Shown here piece after piece: positions 40,133 to 48,475 of a stretch of 64,000 bases of DNA. The notes below the pieces were generated by a model. The model did not search any database, was not told the DNA's origin, and worked only from the letters and a program-made list of their open reading frames with translations. The translations under genes were made by a program, and so were the position numbers. Source of the stretch: an uncultured Clostridia bacterium (GTDB lineage Bacteria; Bacillota; Clostridia; Christensenellales; Borkfalkiaceae); NCBI GenBank assembly GCA_944342025.1, contig CALVMD010000002.1, forward strand, positions 62,001 to 126,000, read 5' to 3'. The number at the start of each line of letters is the position of its first letter. Within the stretch, counting starts at the first letter, position 1.

Positions 40133-41752
40133 TTAATTATAAATATCCGGCAGATCGTTCAGAAACAGCACCGCATCCCCCGGGGCGAGTTCTTCGGCCA
40201 GAAGCTCTTCCGCCTTGTCGAGCGTGGGCACGACGACGATCTTTTCCGCGTCGCCCCCCGCCGCGAGATACCCGCGCTTTACCGCCGTGACGAGGGTCGC
40301 CCCCACCAGGATCACCCTGTCCAGCCCCGCCAGTTTTTCGCCGAGGGCGGCGTTTTCGCTCTCTTCCAGAATGCCGAGTTCTACGAGCCCGGGCGTGACG
40401 ATAAACTTTCTGCCGCCGAACAGGCGCAGCACGTTCACCGCCTCCTTTGCGCCTACAATGTTCGCGTTATAGGCGTCGTCGAGAATGGTCACGCCGTTCG
40501 CGCGGTAAGGCTGCAAACGATGCGGCACGTAATCGAGCGCCTCCGCACCCTCTGCGATCTCCTCTTTGGAAAGGCCCAGTTTATAGGCGATCGCCGCCGC
40601 CAGCGCGATGTTGCGCGCGTTATGCGCTCCGAGCAGCTTTGTATGGATCTCCGTTTGCAGGATCCCGAGAGCGAGCTTGAACTCGGTGCCGTTTTCGGTG
40701 CATTTTATGTCGTGTGCGCCGCATTCGCCGTGTACGCCCACGCCGACTTTGACCAGTTTTGCCGCGGACGCATCCAGCTTTTCGGTATTTTCGTCCATGC
40801 CGACAAAGGCGAACCCGCCCGCCTTTGTGCCCGATAAAATCTCGCCCTTTGCCGCTATGACCGCCTCGATGCCGCCGAAAGTCTCGACGTGCTGCGGGCA
40901 GATGCCCGTGACGACGCAGTGGTCGGGCGCGACCAAATCGCAAAGCTCCGCGATGTCTCCCTTATGCCGTGCGCCCATTTCCACGAGAAAGACGTCGTAC
41001 GCGCCGAGGTCTACGTTCTCGATGGCTTTGGCGATACCGAGCGGCGTATTGTACGATTCGGGCGTCGCGAAAACTTTGTATTTGCGGGAAAGGAGCGCCG
41101 CCGCAAAATTTTTGACGCTCGTCTTGCCGAAGCTGCCCGTGATGCCGATCTTGACGCATTCGGCGGCGTGCAGTTTCTCCCGCGCGGCGGCGAGATATTT
41201 TTTGTTTTTCGAAGAAGAAAAGGGCTTTTCCAGCGCGTTGCCCGCCCGCATGAGAAGGGGCAGTAAAATGGGCAGAACGGCAAGGGGAAGATAGCGCAGA
41301 TGCGAAATGAGTTCGATCTTCGCATAATACGCGGCCGCGTTCACCCCCACCGCAAATGCCGCCGCCGCCAAAAAAATGCACACGCCCGTCAGTGCCAAGA
41401 CCCGCTGTGCGCGCGCCGTGGAAACGAGGGGCACTTTGAGCGACCGCTTATCCGCGATCCAATAAAGTACGGCAAAGAGCGGGAACGGGATGAGCGCGAT
41501 GTACGCCGCCCAATCTCCCGCAAAGGAAAACACGACCGCCAGCACCGCCGATGACAGGGCGATGAGAAAGGCGAGCAGGATAAAGCGGGAATAGACCATA
41601 TTCCCCTTGCGCACCGTCCACGCGGCGAACCGCCTGCCGTTATAGCCCGCCTGTTGCAGTGCGCCCAGCATTTTCAGGGTGCAAGGCAAAAGCAGCAAAG
41701 CGAGCGCGAGGGATATAAACGCATATTCCGCGATCTTTTCGAGTGTAAACAT
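40133..41752 (-). CDS. murF: MurF-type ligase with N-terminal membrane domain
   Basis: A 539-residue protein. The catalytic half from about residue 190 is a Mur ligase: ATP loop ITGSFGKTS, EMGARHKGDI, GAHNARNIALA, LDDAYNAN, in the MurF style that adds D-Ala-D-Ala to UDP-MurNAc-tripeptide. The first 180 residues are not the usual substrate-binding domain but a polytopic membrane region with about four to five helices (for example ISLALALLLLPCTL, FILLAFLIALSSAVLAVV, LALTGVCIFLAAAAFAVGV). The ligase would thus be membrane-tethered. It is followed by ddl, supporting the cell-wall role. Confidence 0.85.
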   Translation of the reverse strand: MFTLEKIAEYAFISLALALLLLPCTLKMLGALQQAGYNGRRFAAWTVRKGNMVYSRFILLAFLIALSSAVLAVVFSFAGDWAAYIALIPFPLFAVLYWIADKRSLKVPLVSTARAQRVLALTGVCIFLAAAAFAVGVNAAAYYAKIELISHLRYLPLAVLPILLPLLMRAGNALEKPFSSSKNKKYLAAAREKLHAAECVKIGITGSFGKTSVKNFAAALLSRKYKVFATPESYNTPLGIAKAIENVDLGAYDVFLVEMGARHKGDIAELCDLVAPDHCVVTGICPQHVETFGGIEAVIAAKGEILSGTKAGGFAFVGMDENTEKLDASAAKLVKVGVGVHGECGAHDIKCTENGTEFKLALGILQTEIHTKLLGAHNARNIALAAAIAYKLGLSKEEIAEGAEALDYVPHRLQPYRANGVTILDDAYNANIVGAKEAVNVLRLFGGRKFIVTPGLVELGILEESENAALGEKLAGLDRVILVGATLVTAVKRGYLAAGGDAEKIVVVPTLDKAEELLAEELAPGDAVLFLNDLPDIYN

Positions 41753-41764
41753 ATGTCACCTTCC

Positions 41765-42496
41765 TCATATATCAGGGTTCTGACGAAAAAATTCGTGCGC
41801 GACCGCGTTGAACCGCGCGGGATCTTCGGTAAAACAAAAATGTCCGAGGCCGGGCAGCACGGCGCATTCCGCGCCCTTTGTGCCCGCGCACAGGATCTTT
41901 GCCATATACGGCGGGGTCGCCGTGTCTCTTTCGCCGACGACGTACAGAACGCGCGCGCCGATGCCGCCGAGACAGGGCGTGAGATCTTCGTTGACGATCT
42001 TTTTATAACTCTCGCGCATGAGCGGAGACAGGCTCCTGTATTCGGGGGAGCCGAACCGCCGCTCGGCAAAACGGGGCGCGATCTTTTTTGCGATGCGGTA
42101 AGCGCGTACCTTTGCCCGATAGGAGACGCCGCGCCGGGGCGGCACGCCCGCACACCCGACCAAAAGCGCCGAGCGGAACAAGTCGCGCCTTTCGGAAAGC
42201 AGTTTTAGCGCGACCCTGCCGCCGAAAGAATGGGCGATGAGCCGCGCACCGCGTATGCCCCAGCCGTCTAAAAGGTGCGCCGCGTGCGCGGCGTAATCGC
42301 CGACCGACCACGCATCTTCGAGCGGTGCGCTCTTGCCGAATCCGGGAAAATCAAACGCGGTCACGCGATAAAACTGCGAAAAATAACCGATCTGGTAAGC
42401 AAAGCACTCTTTGCTTGCCAGATAGCCGTGAAAAAAAACGAGGTCTTCCCCCTCACCCGTCCGCAGGGCGGAAATTTCTTTCCCTTCGAATAAAAT
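41765..42496 (-). CDS. Alpha/beta hydrolase, probable AUU start
   Basis: A 243-residue alpha/beta-hydrolase-fold protein: oxyanion HG (LVFFHGYLASKE), nucleophile elbow AHSFGG, and the late catalytic His in GLGHFCF. In-frame coding extends upstream of the first ATG (42364) through the essential HG motif, so that ATG is internal. Upstream there is no in-frame ATG, GTG or TTG before the coding start; the frame begins ILFEGKEISAL at an ATT (42494-42496) placed 6 nt after GGAGGG. An AUU start, as known for infC, is the simplest reading. It lies between rimI and murF in the cell-wall/tsa run. Confidence 0.8.
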   Translation of the reverse strand: MLFEGKEISALRTGEGEDLVFFHGYLASKECFAYQIGYFSQFYRVTAFDFPGFGKSAPLEDAWSVGDYAAHAAHLLDGWGIRGARLIAHSFGGRVALKLLSERRDLFRSALLVGCAGVPPRRGVSYRAKVRAYRIAKKIAPRFAERRFGSPEYRSLSPLMRESYKKIVNEDLTPCLGGIGARVLYVVGERDTATPPYMAKILCAGTKGAECAVLPGLGHFCFTEDPARFNAVAHEFFRQNPDI

Positions 42497-42530
42497 ACCG
42501 ATCCCTCCGTGCGGCGGCAGCCGCGGCGGC

Positions 42531-42962
42531 TTACAGCGCCTTTTCCATGACGAGCGCGTCCTCGCCGTTGCCGTAATAGCGCGGGCGGGCGTAACGGCCT
42601 ACGTACCCCGCTTTCAGATACAGCGACATGGCGGGCGCATTGGACACGCGCACTTCGAGAAACATCCTCTTTGCGCCCGCGGCGCGCACTTCGGTCTCCG
42701 TGCGGGCCAAAAGCGCCTGCGCGGCGCCGCGGCGCCTGTATGCGGGGTCCACCGCAATGTTGGCGAGATCGGCGTCCTCTCCCGCAAGCACCGCAAACGC
42801 ATAGCCTATCACCTTTCCGTCCTCTTCCGCCGCGATCGCGACCGTGTTTTCGCTGAAAAACGTATCCGCCAGCATGCGGAAGGTCCACGGGTCGGAAAAG
42901 CACTCCTTTTCCAGCTGCGCGATGCGGAAAATATCTTCATATACCCACTTTCTGTAAATCAT
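42531..42962 (-). CDS. rimI: Ribosomal protein alanine acetyltransferase
   Basis: A 143-residue GNAT enzyme. The acetyl-CoA motif is IAVDPAYRRRGAAQALL, followed by FLEVRVSNAPAMSLYLKAGY, and the end RPRYYGNGEDALVMEKAL is typical of RimI. It acetylates ribosomal protein N-termini or other proteins. Location directly after tsaB and tsaE is the classic bacterial arrangement, which strongly supports the name. Confidence 0.93.
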   Translation of the reverse strand: MIYRKWVYEDIFRIAQLEKECFSDPWTFRMLADTFFSENTVAIAAEEDGKVIGYAFAVLAGEDADLANIAVDPAYRRRGAAQALLARTETEVRAAGAKRMFLEVRVSNAPAMSLYLKAGYVGRYARPRYYGNGEDALVMEKAL

Positions 42963-42980
42963 ATATCCGCCCCCGCGCCG

Positions 42981-43583
42981 TCAGCGCCCCTTTTCGCGCT
43001 CCTCTTCCGCCTGGCTCTTTTTGAGGTAAAAGGCGGAAAGCTCGTTCCCCGCAGACGACCTGAGCGCGGCAGCAAGCCCCGCCGCGGGATCCGCCTCCGT
43101 ATAGGGCACGGGGAGCGGGAACCGCGAATACACGGGATATATCTCCGACAGGCGGAAAAGCTCTTTTTCGTCCGCGCGAACGGGAGAGAAAAGAAGGCTC
43201 TTGTCTTCCGCAAAGGCGGCGAGGTAATAAAAGCCTCTGCCCGCGGGTACCGCCGCGAGCAGCTTGCCTTCTGCATTATATGCGAGGGTCTGAAAGGATG
43301 TTATCCCGACGGCGGGCTTTGCAAGCGCCGCCGACAACCCTTTTGCGCAGGAAATGCCGATGCGGATGCCTGTAAAAGAGCCCGGCCCCGTGACCGCACA
43401 GAAAAAATCGCACGCTTCGAGAGAAAGCCCCGCGCGGGAGAGCGTCTCTTCGACGGCGCCCATCAGTCGCACGGAGTGCTGCATGCCGCAGTGCGGCTCG
43501 AACGCAACCGTCTCGACGCCGTCTTTGCAGGCGATCACGGTCAGATATTCATTGGAAGTGTCGACGGCAAGATAGTTTTTCAT
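42981..43583 (-). CDS. tsaB: tRNA t6A-modification protein TsaB
   Basis: A 200-residue ASKHA-fold protein needed, with TsaD, TsaE and TsaC, for N6-threonylcarbamoyladenosine on ANN-decoding tRNAs. The signature is YLAVDTSNEYLTV and FFCAVTGPGSFTGIRIG. The ATG at 43581-43583 overlaps the tsaE stop as ATGA. TsaD is not in this window. The C-terminus ends in a charged tail. Confidence 0.94.
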   Translation of the reverse strand: MKNYLAVDTSNEYLTVIACKDGVETVAFEPHCGMQHSVRLMGAVEETLSRAGLSLEACDFFCAVTGPGSFTGIRIGISCAKGLSAALAKPAVGITSFQTLAYNAEGKLLAAVPAGRGFYYLAAFAEDKSLLFSPVRADEKELFRLSEIYPVYSRFPLPVPYTEADPAAGLAAALRSSAGNELSAFYLKKSQAEEEREKGR

Positions 43584-43975
43584 CCGAGCAAGATCTCCCT
43601 TTCGCACTCTCCCCGTTTGAGGATGGCGACGCGTTTGCAGTTTTCGGGCAATACGTCCGCGATGTTTTCCGACCATTCGATGACGCACACGCCGCCCGCA
43701 TAAAAATAATCGCAAAGGCCGAGCGCCTCTGCCTGCGCCCCGTTTTTCAGGCGGTAGCAGTCGTAATGGTACAAGACGCCGCCGTAATCGTTCATATACG
43801 CGTAAGTGGGACTGGTGATCTCGTCTTCGATGCCGAGGCCCTTTGCAAGGCCTTTTACGAACACGGTTTTGCCTGCCCCCATCTCGCCGCTGAGGAGCAC
43901 CACGTCCCCGGGGCTGAGGGTCTTCGCATACGAAGCGGCATATTCGATTGTCTCGCGTTCGCTCTTCGAGATCAT
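43580..43975 (-). CDS. tsaE: tRNA t6A-modification ATPase TsaE
   Basis: A 131-residue P-loop ATPase: Walker A LLSGEMGAGKT, TSPTYAYMNDY, and YHYDCYRLKN. The start MISKSERETIEY was preferred because CGGAGAAAAT lies just upstream; a longer in-frame start would overlap a hairpin terminator. First gene of the tsaE-tsaB-rimI-hydrolase-murF-ddl run. Confidence 0.93.
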   Translation of the reverse strand: MISKSERETIEYAASYAKTLSPGDVVLLSGEMGAGKTVFVKGLAKGLGIEDEITSPTYAYMNDYGGVLYHYDCYRLKNGAQAEALGLCDYFYAGGVCVIEWSENIADVLPENCKRVAILKRGECEREILLG

Positions 43976-43995
43976 ATTTTCTCCGAAAAAATCAT

Positions 43996-44021
43996 AAAGG
44001 AGGCACTCGCATGCCTCCTTT
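43996..44021 (-). terminator. Hairpin terminator after the ECF transporter gene
   Basis: AAAGGAGGCA and TGCCTCCTTT, 10-bp stem, loop CTCGCA; the minus strand continues ATGATTTTTT. Confidence 0.75.
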
Positions 44022-44050
44022 ATTATAATATAATACGCACGATTTTGCAA
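44022..44050 (-). promoter_or_regulatory. Promoter of the tsaE operon
   Basis: TTGCAA (44045-44050), 17-bp spacer, TATAAT (44022-44027) on the minus strand, directly after the ECF gene stop. Its start point falls inside the hairpin at 43996-44021. Confidence 0.6.
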
Positions 44051-44752
44051 TTAAAACTTGTTCAAAAGGCGTGAAATTCTCTTATACGAGAGCAGCGTGA
44101 CGCCGGACGCGATGAGACAGCGCAAAAGATTGAACGGAAGCACGGACAGCGGCAGGTAGTATGCGTAAAAATTTTCCGCCGTGCAGGCAGGGAACAGCTC
44201 GATGAGCATACCCGCGATCGCGTCGATCCCTCCGAACATCTCCGCATAGGCGGGGATGATGATGAAACGGTTGGTAAGGAGGGAAATGCCCGTCGAACAG
44301 AGGGTGCCCGCAGCAAGCGCGACGAGTGCGCCCTTGAAAGAGCGGCGGTATTTGTAAATGAGCCCCGCGGGGATTACGAGCGTAAGCCCGCAGAAGAGAT
44401 CGGAAAGATCCCCCACAAACCCCGAAGAAGTGCCCTGAATGAGGATCTTTAAGAGCAGTTTCACGACGACGATGATGCTGCCCGACACCGGCCCGAGGGC
44501 AAACGTGCCGATAAGGGCGGGGATGTCGGATAGATTGAGTTCGAGAAAGGAAGGGAAAATAAAGGGCAGCGGAATGCGGATGAGATGCAAAACGGTCGCC
44601 AGCGCCGCGAACATGGCGATCTTGGCGAGGTTGGACGCGGAAAAAAACTTCTTTTTCCGTCTCTCGCGCACGAGCCCTTCTTTGCCTCCGGCGGGCTTTG
44701 CCGTATCGGCGGCCTCTTTTTGTTCCTGCAAAGCGGAAACTTTGTCCTCCAT
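44051..44752 (-). CDS. ribU: Riboflavin ECF transporter S component (RibU-like)
   Basis: A 233-residue membrane protein with about six helices, the substrate-binding S component of an energy-coupling-factor importer. The segment MFAALATVLHLIRIPLPFIFPSF and the ELNLSDIPALIGTFALGP loop are typical of RibU. An FMN riboswitch directly upstream fixes the substrate as riboflavin. The N-terminus has an unusual 50-residue polar extension (EDKVSALQEQKEAADTAKP). The start at 44752 follows GAGGTG; the upstream in-frame ATG lies in the riboswitch expression region. The EcfAAT energising module is elsewhere. Confidence 0.92.
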   Translation of the reverse strand: MEDKVSALQEQKEAADTAKPAGGKEGLVRERRKKKFFSASNLAKIAMFAALATVLHLIRIPLPFIFPSFLELNLSDIPALIGTFALGPVSGSIIVVVKLLLKILIQGTSSGFVGDLSDLFCGLTLVIPAGLIYKYRRSFKGALVALAAGTLCSTGISLLTNRFIIIPAYAEMFGGIDAIAGMLIELFPACTAENFYAYYLPLSVLPFNLLRCLIASGVTLLSYKRISRLLNKF

Positions 44753-44797
44753 AAAAAAACACCTCGAAAAATATATTTTCCAAGGGGTAAAAGGATA

Positions 44798-44819
44798 GCC
44801 CCGTTCGAAAGAACGGGGC
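44798..44819 (-). promoter_or_regulatory. Hairpin in the riboswitch expression platform
   Basis: GCCCCGTTC and GAACGGGGC pair over 9 bp with a GAAA loop. A second, larger AT/GC hairpin lies at 44821-44868. No strong U-tract follows, so the switch may act by anti-termination or by access to the GAGGTG site. Confidence 0.5.
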
Positions 44820-44868
44820 GGTTTTTTGAAAACTTCCGCGCGCAAAATGCGCGCAAACTTTCAAAAAC

Positions 44869-44980
44869 ATTCTTTTCCTGTCCGGACTATACCGTCGGTA
44901 CGGGAATTTCACCCGTTCGGAGGCTTGCGCCTTTCGCAGACTATACTGCCGGTGGGGAATTTCGCCCCGCCCCAAAGAAT
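44869..44980 (-). ncRNA. FMN riboswitch (RFN element)
   Basis: The minus strand shows the conserved RFN core in order: GGGGCGGGG, GAAATTCCC, ACCGGCAGTATAGTC, GCGAAAGGC, then GGGTGAAATTCCCGTACC, GACGGTATAGTCCGGA and a closing CAGGAAAAGAA. It binds FMN in the nascent RNA and reduces expression of the downstream RibU gene when flavin is plentiful. Confidence 0.95.
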
Positions 44981-44997
44981 CGTTTTATCTTGCCTAT

Positions 44998-45026
44998 ATT
45001 ATAGTATATGACACCGAAATTGTCAA
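44998..45026 (-). promoter_or_regulatory. Consensus promoter of the FMN riboswitch
   Basis: Minus-strand TTGACA (45021-45026), 17-bp spacer, TATAAT (44998-45003). Confidence 0.85.
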
Positions 45027-45077
45027 CGGGAATCTTGCATGCCGCAGAATTTTATCCGACTTATTTTGCCGATCGGA

Positions 45078-45638
45078 TCAACCGAATGGATCGGCAGGCA
45101 AAGGCGTTGTTTGCTTTTTCCTGCGGGAAAGCAATATCCCCTTTAACGCGGCCGATACAATCGGACAGCCAAGCAAAACCGCACACAGCCCGAGCATGAC
45201 CGCCCGTTCAACGGGCAGCCAGCCCGCATACAGCAGCCAGATCATAAACGCGAGCAGCGCCGCATCCAGAACGAAAGCGGCCAGCTCCGGCACAATGTTC
45301 CCGCTTGCGCGGAAGACAAGGCGGGATATTTTTGTTTCATTTTTGCATTCGATCATAAAACTTATGCCCAAGCCCGCACAGGCGACCCCTATAACGGGCA
45401 GCAACAGTATCCAGCCGAGTACGATGAATATACTGAGAAATCCCATCAAAAACCCGCCGTAATTCGGATCGTTTCCGGAACCGGACGGTATTTTCGACAT
45501 AAAAGCATTCAGCATTTCTCCTATCATATCCGACTCGCATGCGCGATTGAGTGCGACGATCACCGCCACCGTGACGACCAGCACCGCGATATCCAGCCAA
45601 CCGCTTGCCGCGAGCGTGCGCCGAAAATCTTTTTTCAT
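45078..45638 (-). CDS. Hypothetical membrane protein
   Basis: A 186-residue protein with about four hydrophobic segments (LDIAVLVVTVAVIVAL; FLSIFIVLGWILLLPVIGVACAGLG; PELAAFVLDAALLAFMIWLL; VMLGLCAVLLGCPIVSA). No family recognised. The ATG at 45638 follows GGGAGGG, and a promoter lies just upstream. Standing alone, its function is open. Confidence 0.7.
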   Translation of the reverse strand: MKKDFRRTLAASGWLDIAVLVVTVAVIVALNRACESDMIGEMLNAFMSKIPSGSGNDPNYGGFLMGFLSIFIVLGWILLLPVIGVACAGLGISFMIECKNETKISRLVFRASGNIVPELAAFVLDAALLAFMIWLLYAGWLPVERAVMLGLCAVLLGCPIVSAALKGILLSRRKKQTTPLPADPFG

Positions 45639-45657
45639 AGCCGCCCTCCCCGTCTCC

Positions 45658-45686
45658 ATTATATCAGCCGCGCCAGCAAAATGCAA
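45658..45686 (-). promoter_or_regulatory. Promoter of the 45078 membrane protein gene
   Basis: Minus-strand TTGCAT (45681-45686), 17-bp spacer, TATAAT (45658-45663). Confidence 0.65.
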
Positions 45687-45717
45687 GCCCTGCCCGAAAA
45701 ATAAATCCGGCGCACAA

Positions 45718-45748
45718 AAGCCCTTCCCGCATTCCGCGGGAAGGGCTT
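45718..45748 (-). terminator. Terminator of glyA
   Basis: AAGCCCTTCCCGC and its complement pair over 13 bp, 19 bp past the glyA stop, followed by TTTTGTG on the minus strand. Confidence 0.85.
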
Positions 45749-45766
45749 CGGAAAGGATTTTTGTTT

Positions 45767-47017
45767 TTACATCACGTCGTTTGCATACAGCGGATATTTT
45801 TCGCACAGTTTTTTGACTTCCGCGCGGACGGCGTCGAAAGCCGCTTCCTTTTCCGCAATGATCTTTGCGATGAGGCGCGCGACGAGGCGCGCGTCCTCTT
45901 CTTTGAATCCGCGGGAGGTGATGCTCGGCGTGCCGACGCGGATGCCGCTGGTCACGAACGGGCTGGTCGTCTCGAAAGGAATGGTGTTCTTATTGACGGT
46001 GATGTTCACCTCGTCGAGCATCTTTTCAAGCTCTTTGCCGGTCATGTCCTTGTCGCGAAGATCAACGAGCATGAGATGGTTGTCCGTGCCGCCCGAAACG
46101 AGGCGCACGCCGCACTTTGTAAATTCGTCCGCCATCGCCGCGGCATTCTTTACGACCTGCTCCTGATATTTTTTGAACTCGGGCGAAAGCGCCTCTTTAA
46201 AAGCGACTGCCTTCCCCGCGATCACGTGCATGAGCGGGCCGCCCTGCATGCCGGGGAAGACCGCCTTGTCGATGGCCTTGGCATACTCTTCTTTACACAT
46301 GATGACGCCGCCGCGGGGCCCGCGCAGGGTCTTGTGCGTGGTCGTCGTGACGATGTCGGCATACGGCACGGGAGAAGGGTGCAGCCCCGCCGCCACGAGG
46401 CCTGCGATGTGCGCGATGTCGACCATCAGATACGCGCCGACTTTATCAGCGATCTCGCGCAGGCGGGGGAAATCGATGATGCGGGGATAAGCCGACGCGC
46501 CCGCGACGATCATTTTCGGCTTGTTTTCGACGGCGATCTTTTCCAGCGCGTCGTAATCGATGCGCTCATCCTGTTCGGAGACGCCGTAGGGCACGATCTT
46601 GAAATATTTGCCCGAAATGTTGACGGGAGAACCGTGCGTGAGGTGCCCGCCGTGCGAAAGATTCATGCCCAAGATGGTATCGCCGGGGGTCAGGAGCGCG
46701 AAATACACGGCGGTATTCGCCTGTGCGCCGCTGTGCGGCTGCACGTTGGCATGATCGCACCCGAAAAGCTGTTTGCAGCGTTCGATGGCGAGATTCTCGA
46801 CGATGTCGACATACTGGCATCCGCCGTAATAACGTTTCCCGGGAAGCCCCTCCGCATATTTGTTGGTCAGGTGCGACCCGACCGCCGCCATGACGGCGGG
46901 AGAAACAAAGTTTTCGCTGGCGATCAGCTCGATATTGTTCCTCTGGCGGGAAAGTTCGAGATCCATCGCCTCGTAAACTTCGGGATCGGCGTTCTTGATT
47001 GTAGAAAGATCGATCAT
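45767..47017 (-). CDS. glyA: Serine hydroxymethyltransferase
   Basis: A 416-residue PLP enzyme interconverting serine and glycine with tetrahydrofolate, feeding one-carbon metabolism. It shows [32 protein letters not shown], the [10 protein letters not shown] motif and the PLP-lysine motif [13 protein letters not shown]. Length and start match the family; GGAG lies upstream at acceptable spacing. It has its own promoter and terminator. Confidence 0.97.
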   Translation of the reverse strand: MIDLSTIKNADPEVYEAMDLELSRQRNNIELIASENFVSPAVMAAVGSHLTNKYAEGLPGKRYYGGCQYVDIVENLAIERCKQLFGCDHANVQPHSGAQANTAVYFALLTPGDTILGMNLSHGGHLTHGSPVNISGKYFKIVPYGVSEQDERIDYDALEKIAVENKPKMIVAGASAYPRIIDFPRLREIADKVGAYLMVDIAHIAGLVAAGLHPSPVPYADIVTTTTHKTLRGPRGGVIMCKEEYAKAIDKAVFPGMQGGPLMHVIAGKAVAFKEALSPEFKKYQEQVVKNAAAMADEFTKCGVRLVSGGTDNHLMLVDLRDKDMTGKELEKMLDEVNITVNKNTIPFETTSPFVTSGIRVGTPSITSRGFKEEDARLVARLIAKIIAEKEAAFDAVRAEVKKLCEKYPLYANDVM

Positions 47018-47052
47018 TGCATTTTCTCCGTTGTATTTTTATTTTCATCTCT

Positions 47053-47081
47053 ATTATAGCGCAATTTTATGTTTTTTACAA
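47053..47081 (-). promoter_or_regulatory. Promoter of glyA
   Basis: Minus-strand TTGTAA (47076-47081), 17-bp spacer, TATAAT (47053-47058). Confidence 0.7.
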
Positions 47082-47091
47082 GAAAATGAGT

Positions 47092-47120
47092 GCCGCCCGC
47101 AAGATTTTCTTGCGGGCGGC
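47092..47120 (-). terminator. Terminator of the 47135 gene
   Basis: A 13-bp stem, GCCGCCCGCAAGA with its complement, TTT loop, just past the stop codon of the 47135 gene. Confidence 0.75.
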
Positions 47121-47134
47121 CGTTTCGGCGCCGT

Positions 47135-47635
47135 TCACATTTCATCGTTTCCGCCGCCCGTGCGCTCCCTTTGCGCGATGCGAAGTTCCGCGATTTTTTC
47201 ACGCGCGGCAAACGGCTGTAAGATCTCGTAAATTTCCGTCTTCTTCTCAGCCGTACGGATGCGCAAAAGCCCCGAGCGCACTTCCCGCGCGGTGATCCCG
47301 CCCTCGACGGACACGATGTCGGAAAGAGGAATGCGCTCGTAATCCTTCTCTTTATGCCGATAACAGAACAGGACGTCCCCTTCCGCATAGATGAGAACGT
47401 CGGGCAGCTTTTTCTGAGCAAAATACAGCGCAAAACAATATGCGGAAAATCCGCCCGCCAACAGAGCCAGCAAAATGCCGAACACGACGAGCCCCGCCCC
47501 GTTTTTTGCATTGAACGCCGCCGACGCCGCGGCAAAAACGGCGAGCGCGGCAATGATACAGCCGTAAATGAGATTCTGTTTTTGCGGGGCGCGCTTTTGC
47601 GCCACGGTCTCGCGCACAGGCATTTCTTCGGTCAT
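47135..47635 (-). CDS. Membrane protein with PH-like domain
   Basis: A 166-residue protein with two adjacent membrane helices (NLIYGCIIAALAVFAAASAAF; GLVVFGILLALLAGGFSAYCFALYF), then a beta-rich cytosolic part (VLIYAEGDVLFCYRHKE; RIPLSDIVSVEGG; GLLRIRT) like the bacterial PH (YdbS/YdbT) domains. The start MTEEMPVRE at 47635 was chosen because a GGAG site and a promoter precede it; the longer frame runs through trxA. Function unknown. Confidence 0.75.
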   Translation of the reverse strand: MTEEMPVRETVAQKRAPQKQNLIYGCIIAALAVFAAASAAFNAKNGAGLVVFGILLALLAGGFSAYCFALYFAQKKLPDVLIYAEGDVLFCYRHKEKDYERIPLSDIVSVEGGITAREVRSGLLRIRTAEKKTEIYEILQPFAAREKIAELRIAQRERTGGGNDEM

Positions 47636-47663
47636 TCCCGTCTCCGTCCTCTCTTTTTTGTAT

Positions 47664-47692
47664 ATTATAACAGAGTGCGGGGCGAAAAGCAA
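47664..47692 (-). promoter_or_regulatory. Promoter of the 47135 gene
   Basis: Minus-strand TTGCTT (47687-47692), 17-bp spacer, TATAAT (47664-47669). The -35 box touches the trxA terminator hairpin. Confidence 0.6.
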
Positions 47693-47717
47693 GCGCCGCG
47701 GCTTTCCGCCGCGGCGC
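47693..47717 (-). terminator. Terminator of hisS-rseC-trxA
   Basis: A 10-bp GC stem (47693-47702 with 47708-47717) directly past the trxA stop, followed by TTGCTTTT on the minus strand. Confidence 0.75.
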
Positions 47718-47724
47718 ACGCACG

Positions 47725-48039
47725 TCAGATATTTTTGTCGATAAAATCCTTCATCGCTTCCTGCGGGACAAAGCCGACGTTTTTGCCCGCAAGCGCACCG
47801 TTTTTGAAGACCATGACGCAGGGAATGCTCATGATGGAATATTCCCTGGCGATGTCGGGATTGTCGTCCACGTCCATCTTGCAGAACTCTGCCTTGCCCG
47901 CATACCCGTCGGAAAGCCTTTCCATGACGGGCGCAAGCATGCGGCAGGGACCGCACCAGTCCGCGTAAAAATCTACGACGAGCGTCTTGCCTTCACCGAG
48001 CGCCGCCCTGAAAGCCGCGCTGTCAATTTTCTGTACCAT
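47725..48039 (-). CDS. trxA: Thioredoxin
   Basis: A 104-residue thioredoxin with the redox motif WCGPC in VVDFYADWCGPCRMLAP and the cis-proline segment SIPCVMVFKNG. The Cys before Val in SIPC is an extra cysteine next to the active site, an uncommon variation. GGAGG precedes the ATG. The start overlaps the end of the rseC-like gene by 17 bp, and both form a unit with hisS. Confidence 0.95.
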   Translation of the reverse strand: MVQKIDSAAFRAALGEGKTLVVDFYADWCGPCRMLAPVMERLSDGYAGKAEFCKMDVDDNPDIAREYSIMSIPCVMVFKNGALAGKNVGFVPQEAMKDFIDKNI

Positions 48040-48475
48040 TTTGATTTTCCTCCTCGCTGTCATTATTTTGTTTATTGCATATTTCAACGACTTCCATACC
48101 AAAGCCGCGGGAACCGGAAAAAATTTTATCCAACAAAAAGACGGCCGCAAAACCGAGCAGAAGTCCCGCAATGCACAAAAGCGCCGCCCACAGCTCTTCT
48201 TTCAGCCACAATGCGCCGATCAGCACGCCCGCACCCGCCAAAAGCACGGGCACGATATAGACGATAAAGGATGCCAGTGCGCGGTGATCCTTTTCCGCGA
48301 CGACGATCACCTCATCCCCCGCGTTTGCCCCCGCCGTGTTGAGCGCTTTGACCTTGACGCGGCTCTTGCCCGCGCGGAACGCACAGGCTTTGCAGCTGTC
48401 GCATTCCGGCTTTTTTTCGATCTGCAGGACGGCGATCTTTCCTGCCGCCTTCACGACCAGCGCCCGCTCCCTCAT
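48023..48475 (-). CDS. RseC/MucC-like SoxR-reducing system protein
   Basis: A 150-residue membrane protein of the RseC_MucC family (PF04246-like): an N-terminal Cys-rich segment (CDSCKACAF), a GDEVIVVAE beta-barrel part and two helices (SFIVYIVPVLLAGAGVLIGAL; ALLCIAGLLLGFAAVFLL). Family members modulate redox-sensing or electron-transfer complexes. Its ATG overlaps the hisS stop (ATGA). The neighbouring thioredoxin gene supports a thiol-redox role. Confidence 0.85.
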   Translation of the reverse strand: MRERALVVKAAGKIAVLQIEKKPECDSCKACAFRAGKSRVKVKALNTAGANAGDEVIVVAEKDHRALASFIVYIVPVLLAGAGVLIGALWLKEELWAALLCIAGLLLGFAAVFLLDKIFSGSRGFGMEVVEICNKQNNDSEEENQNGTEN

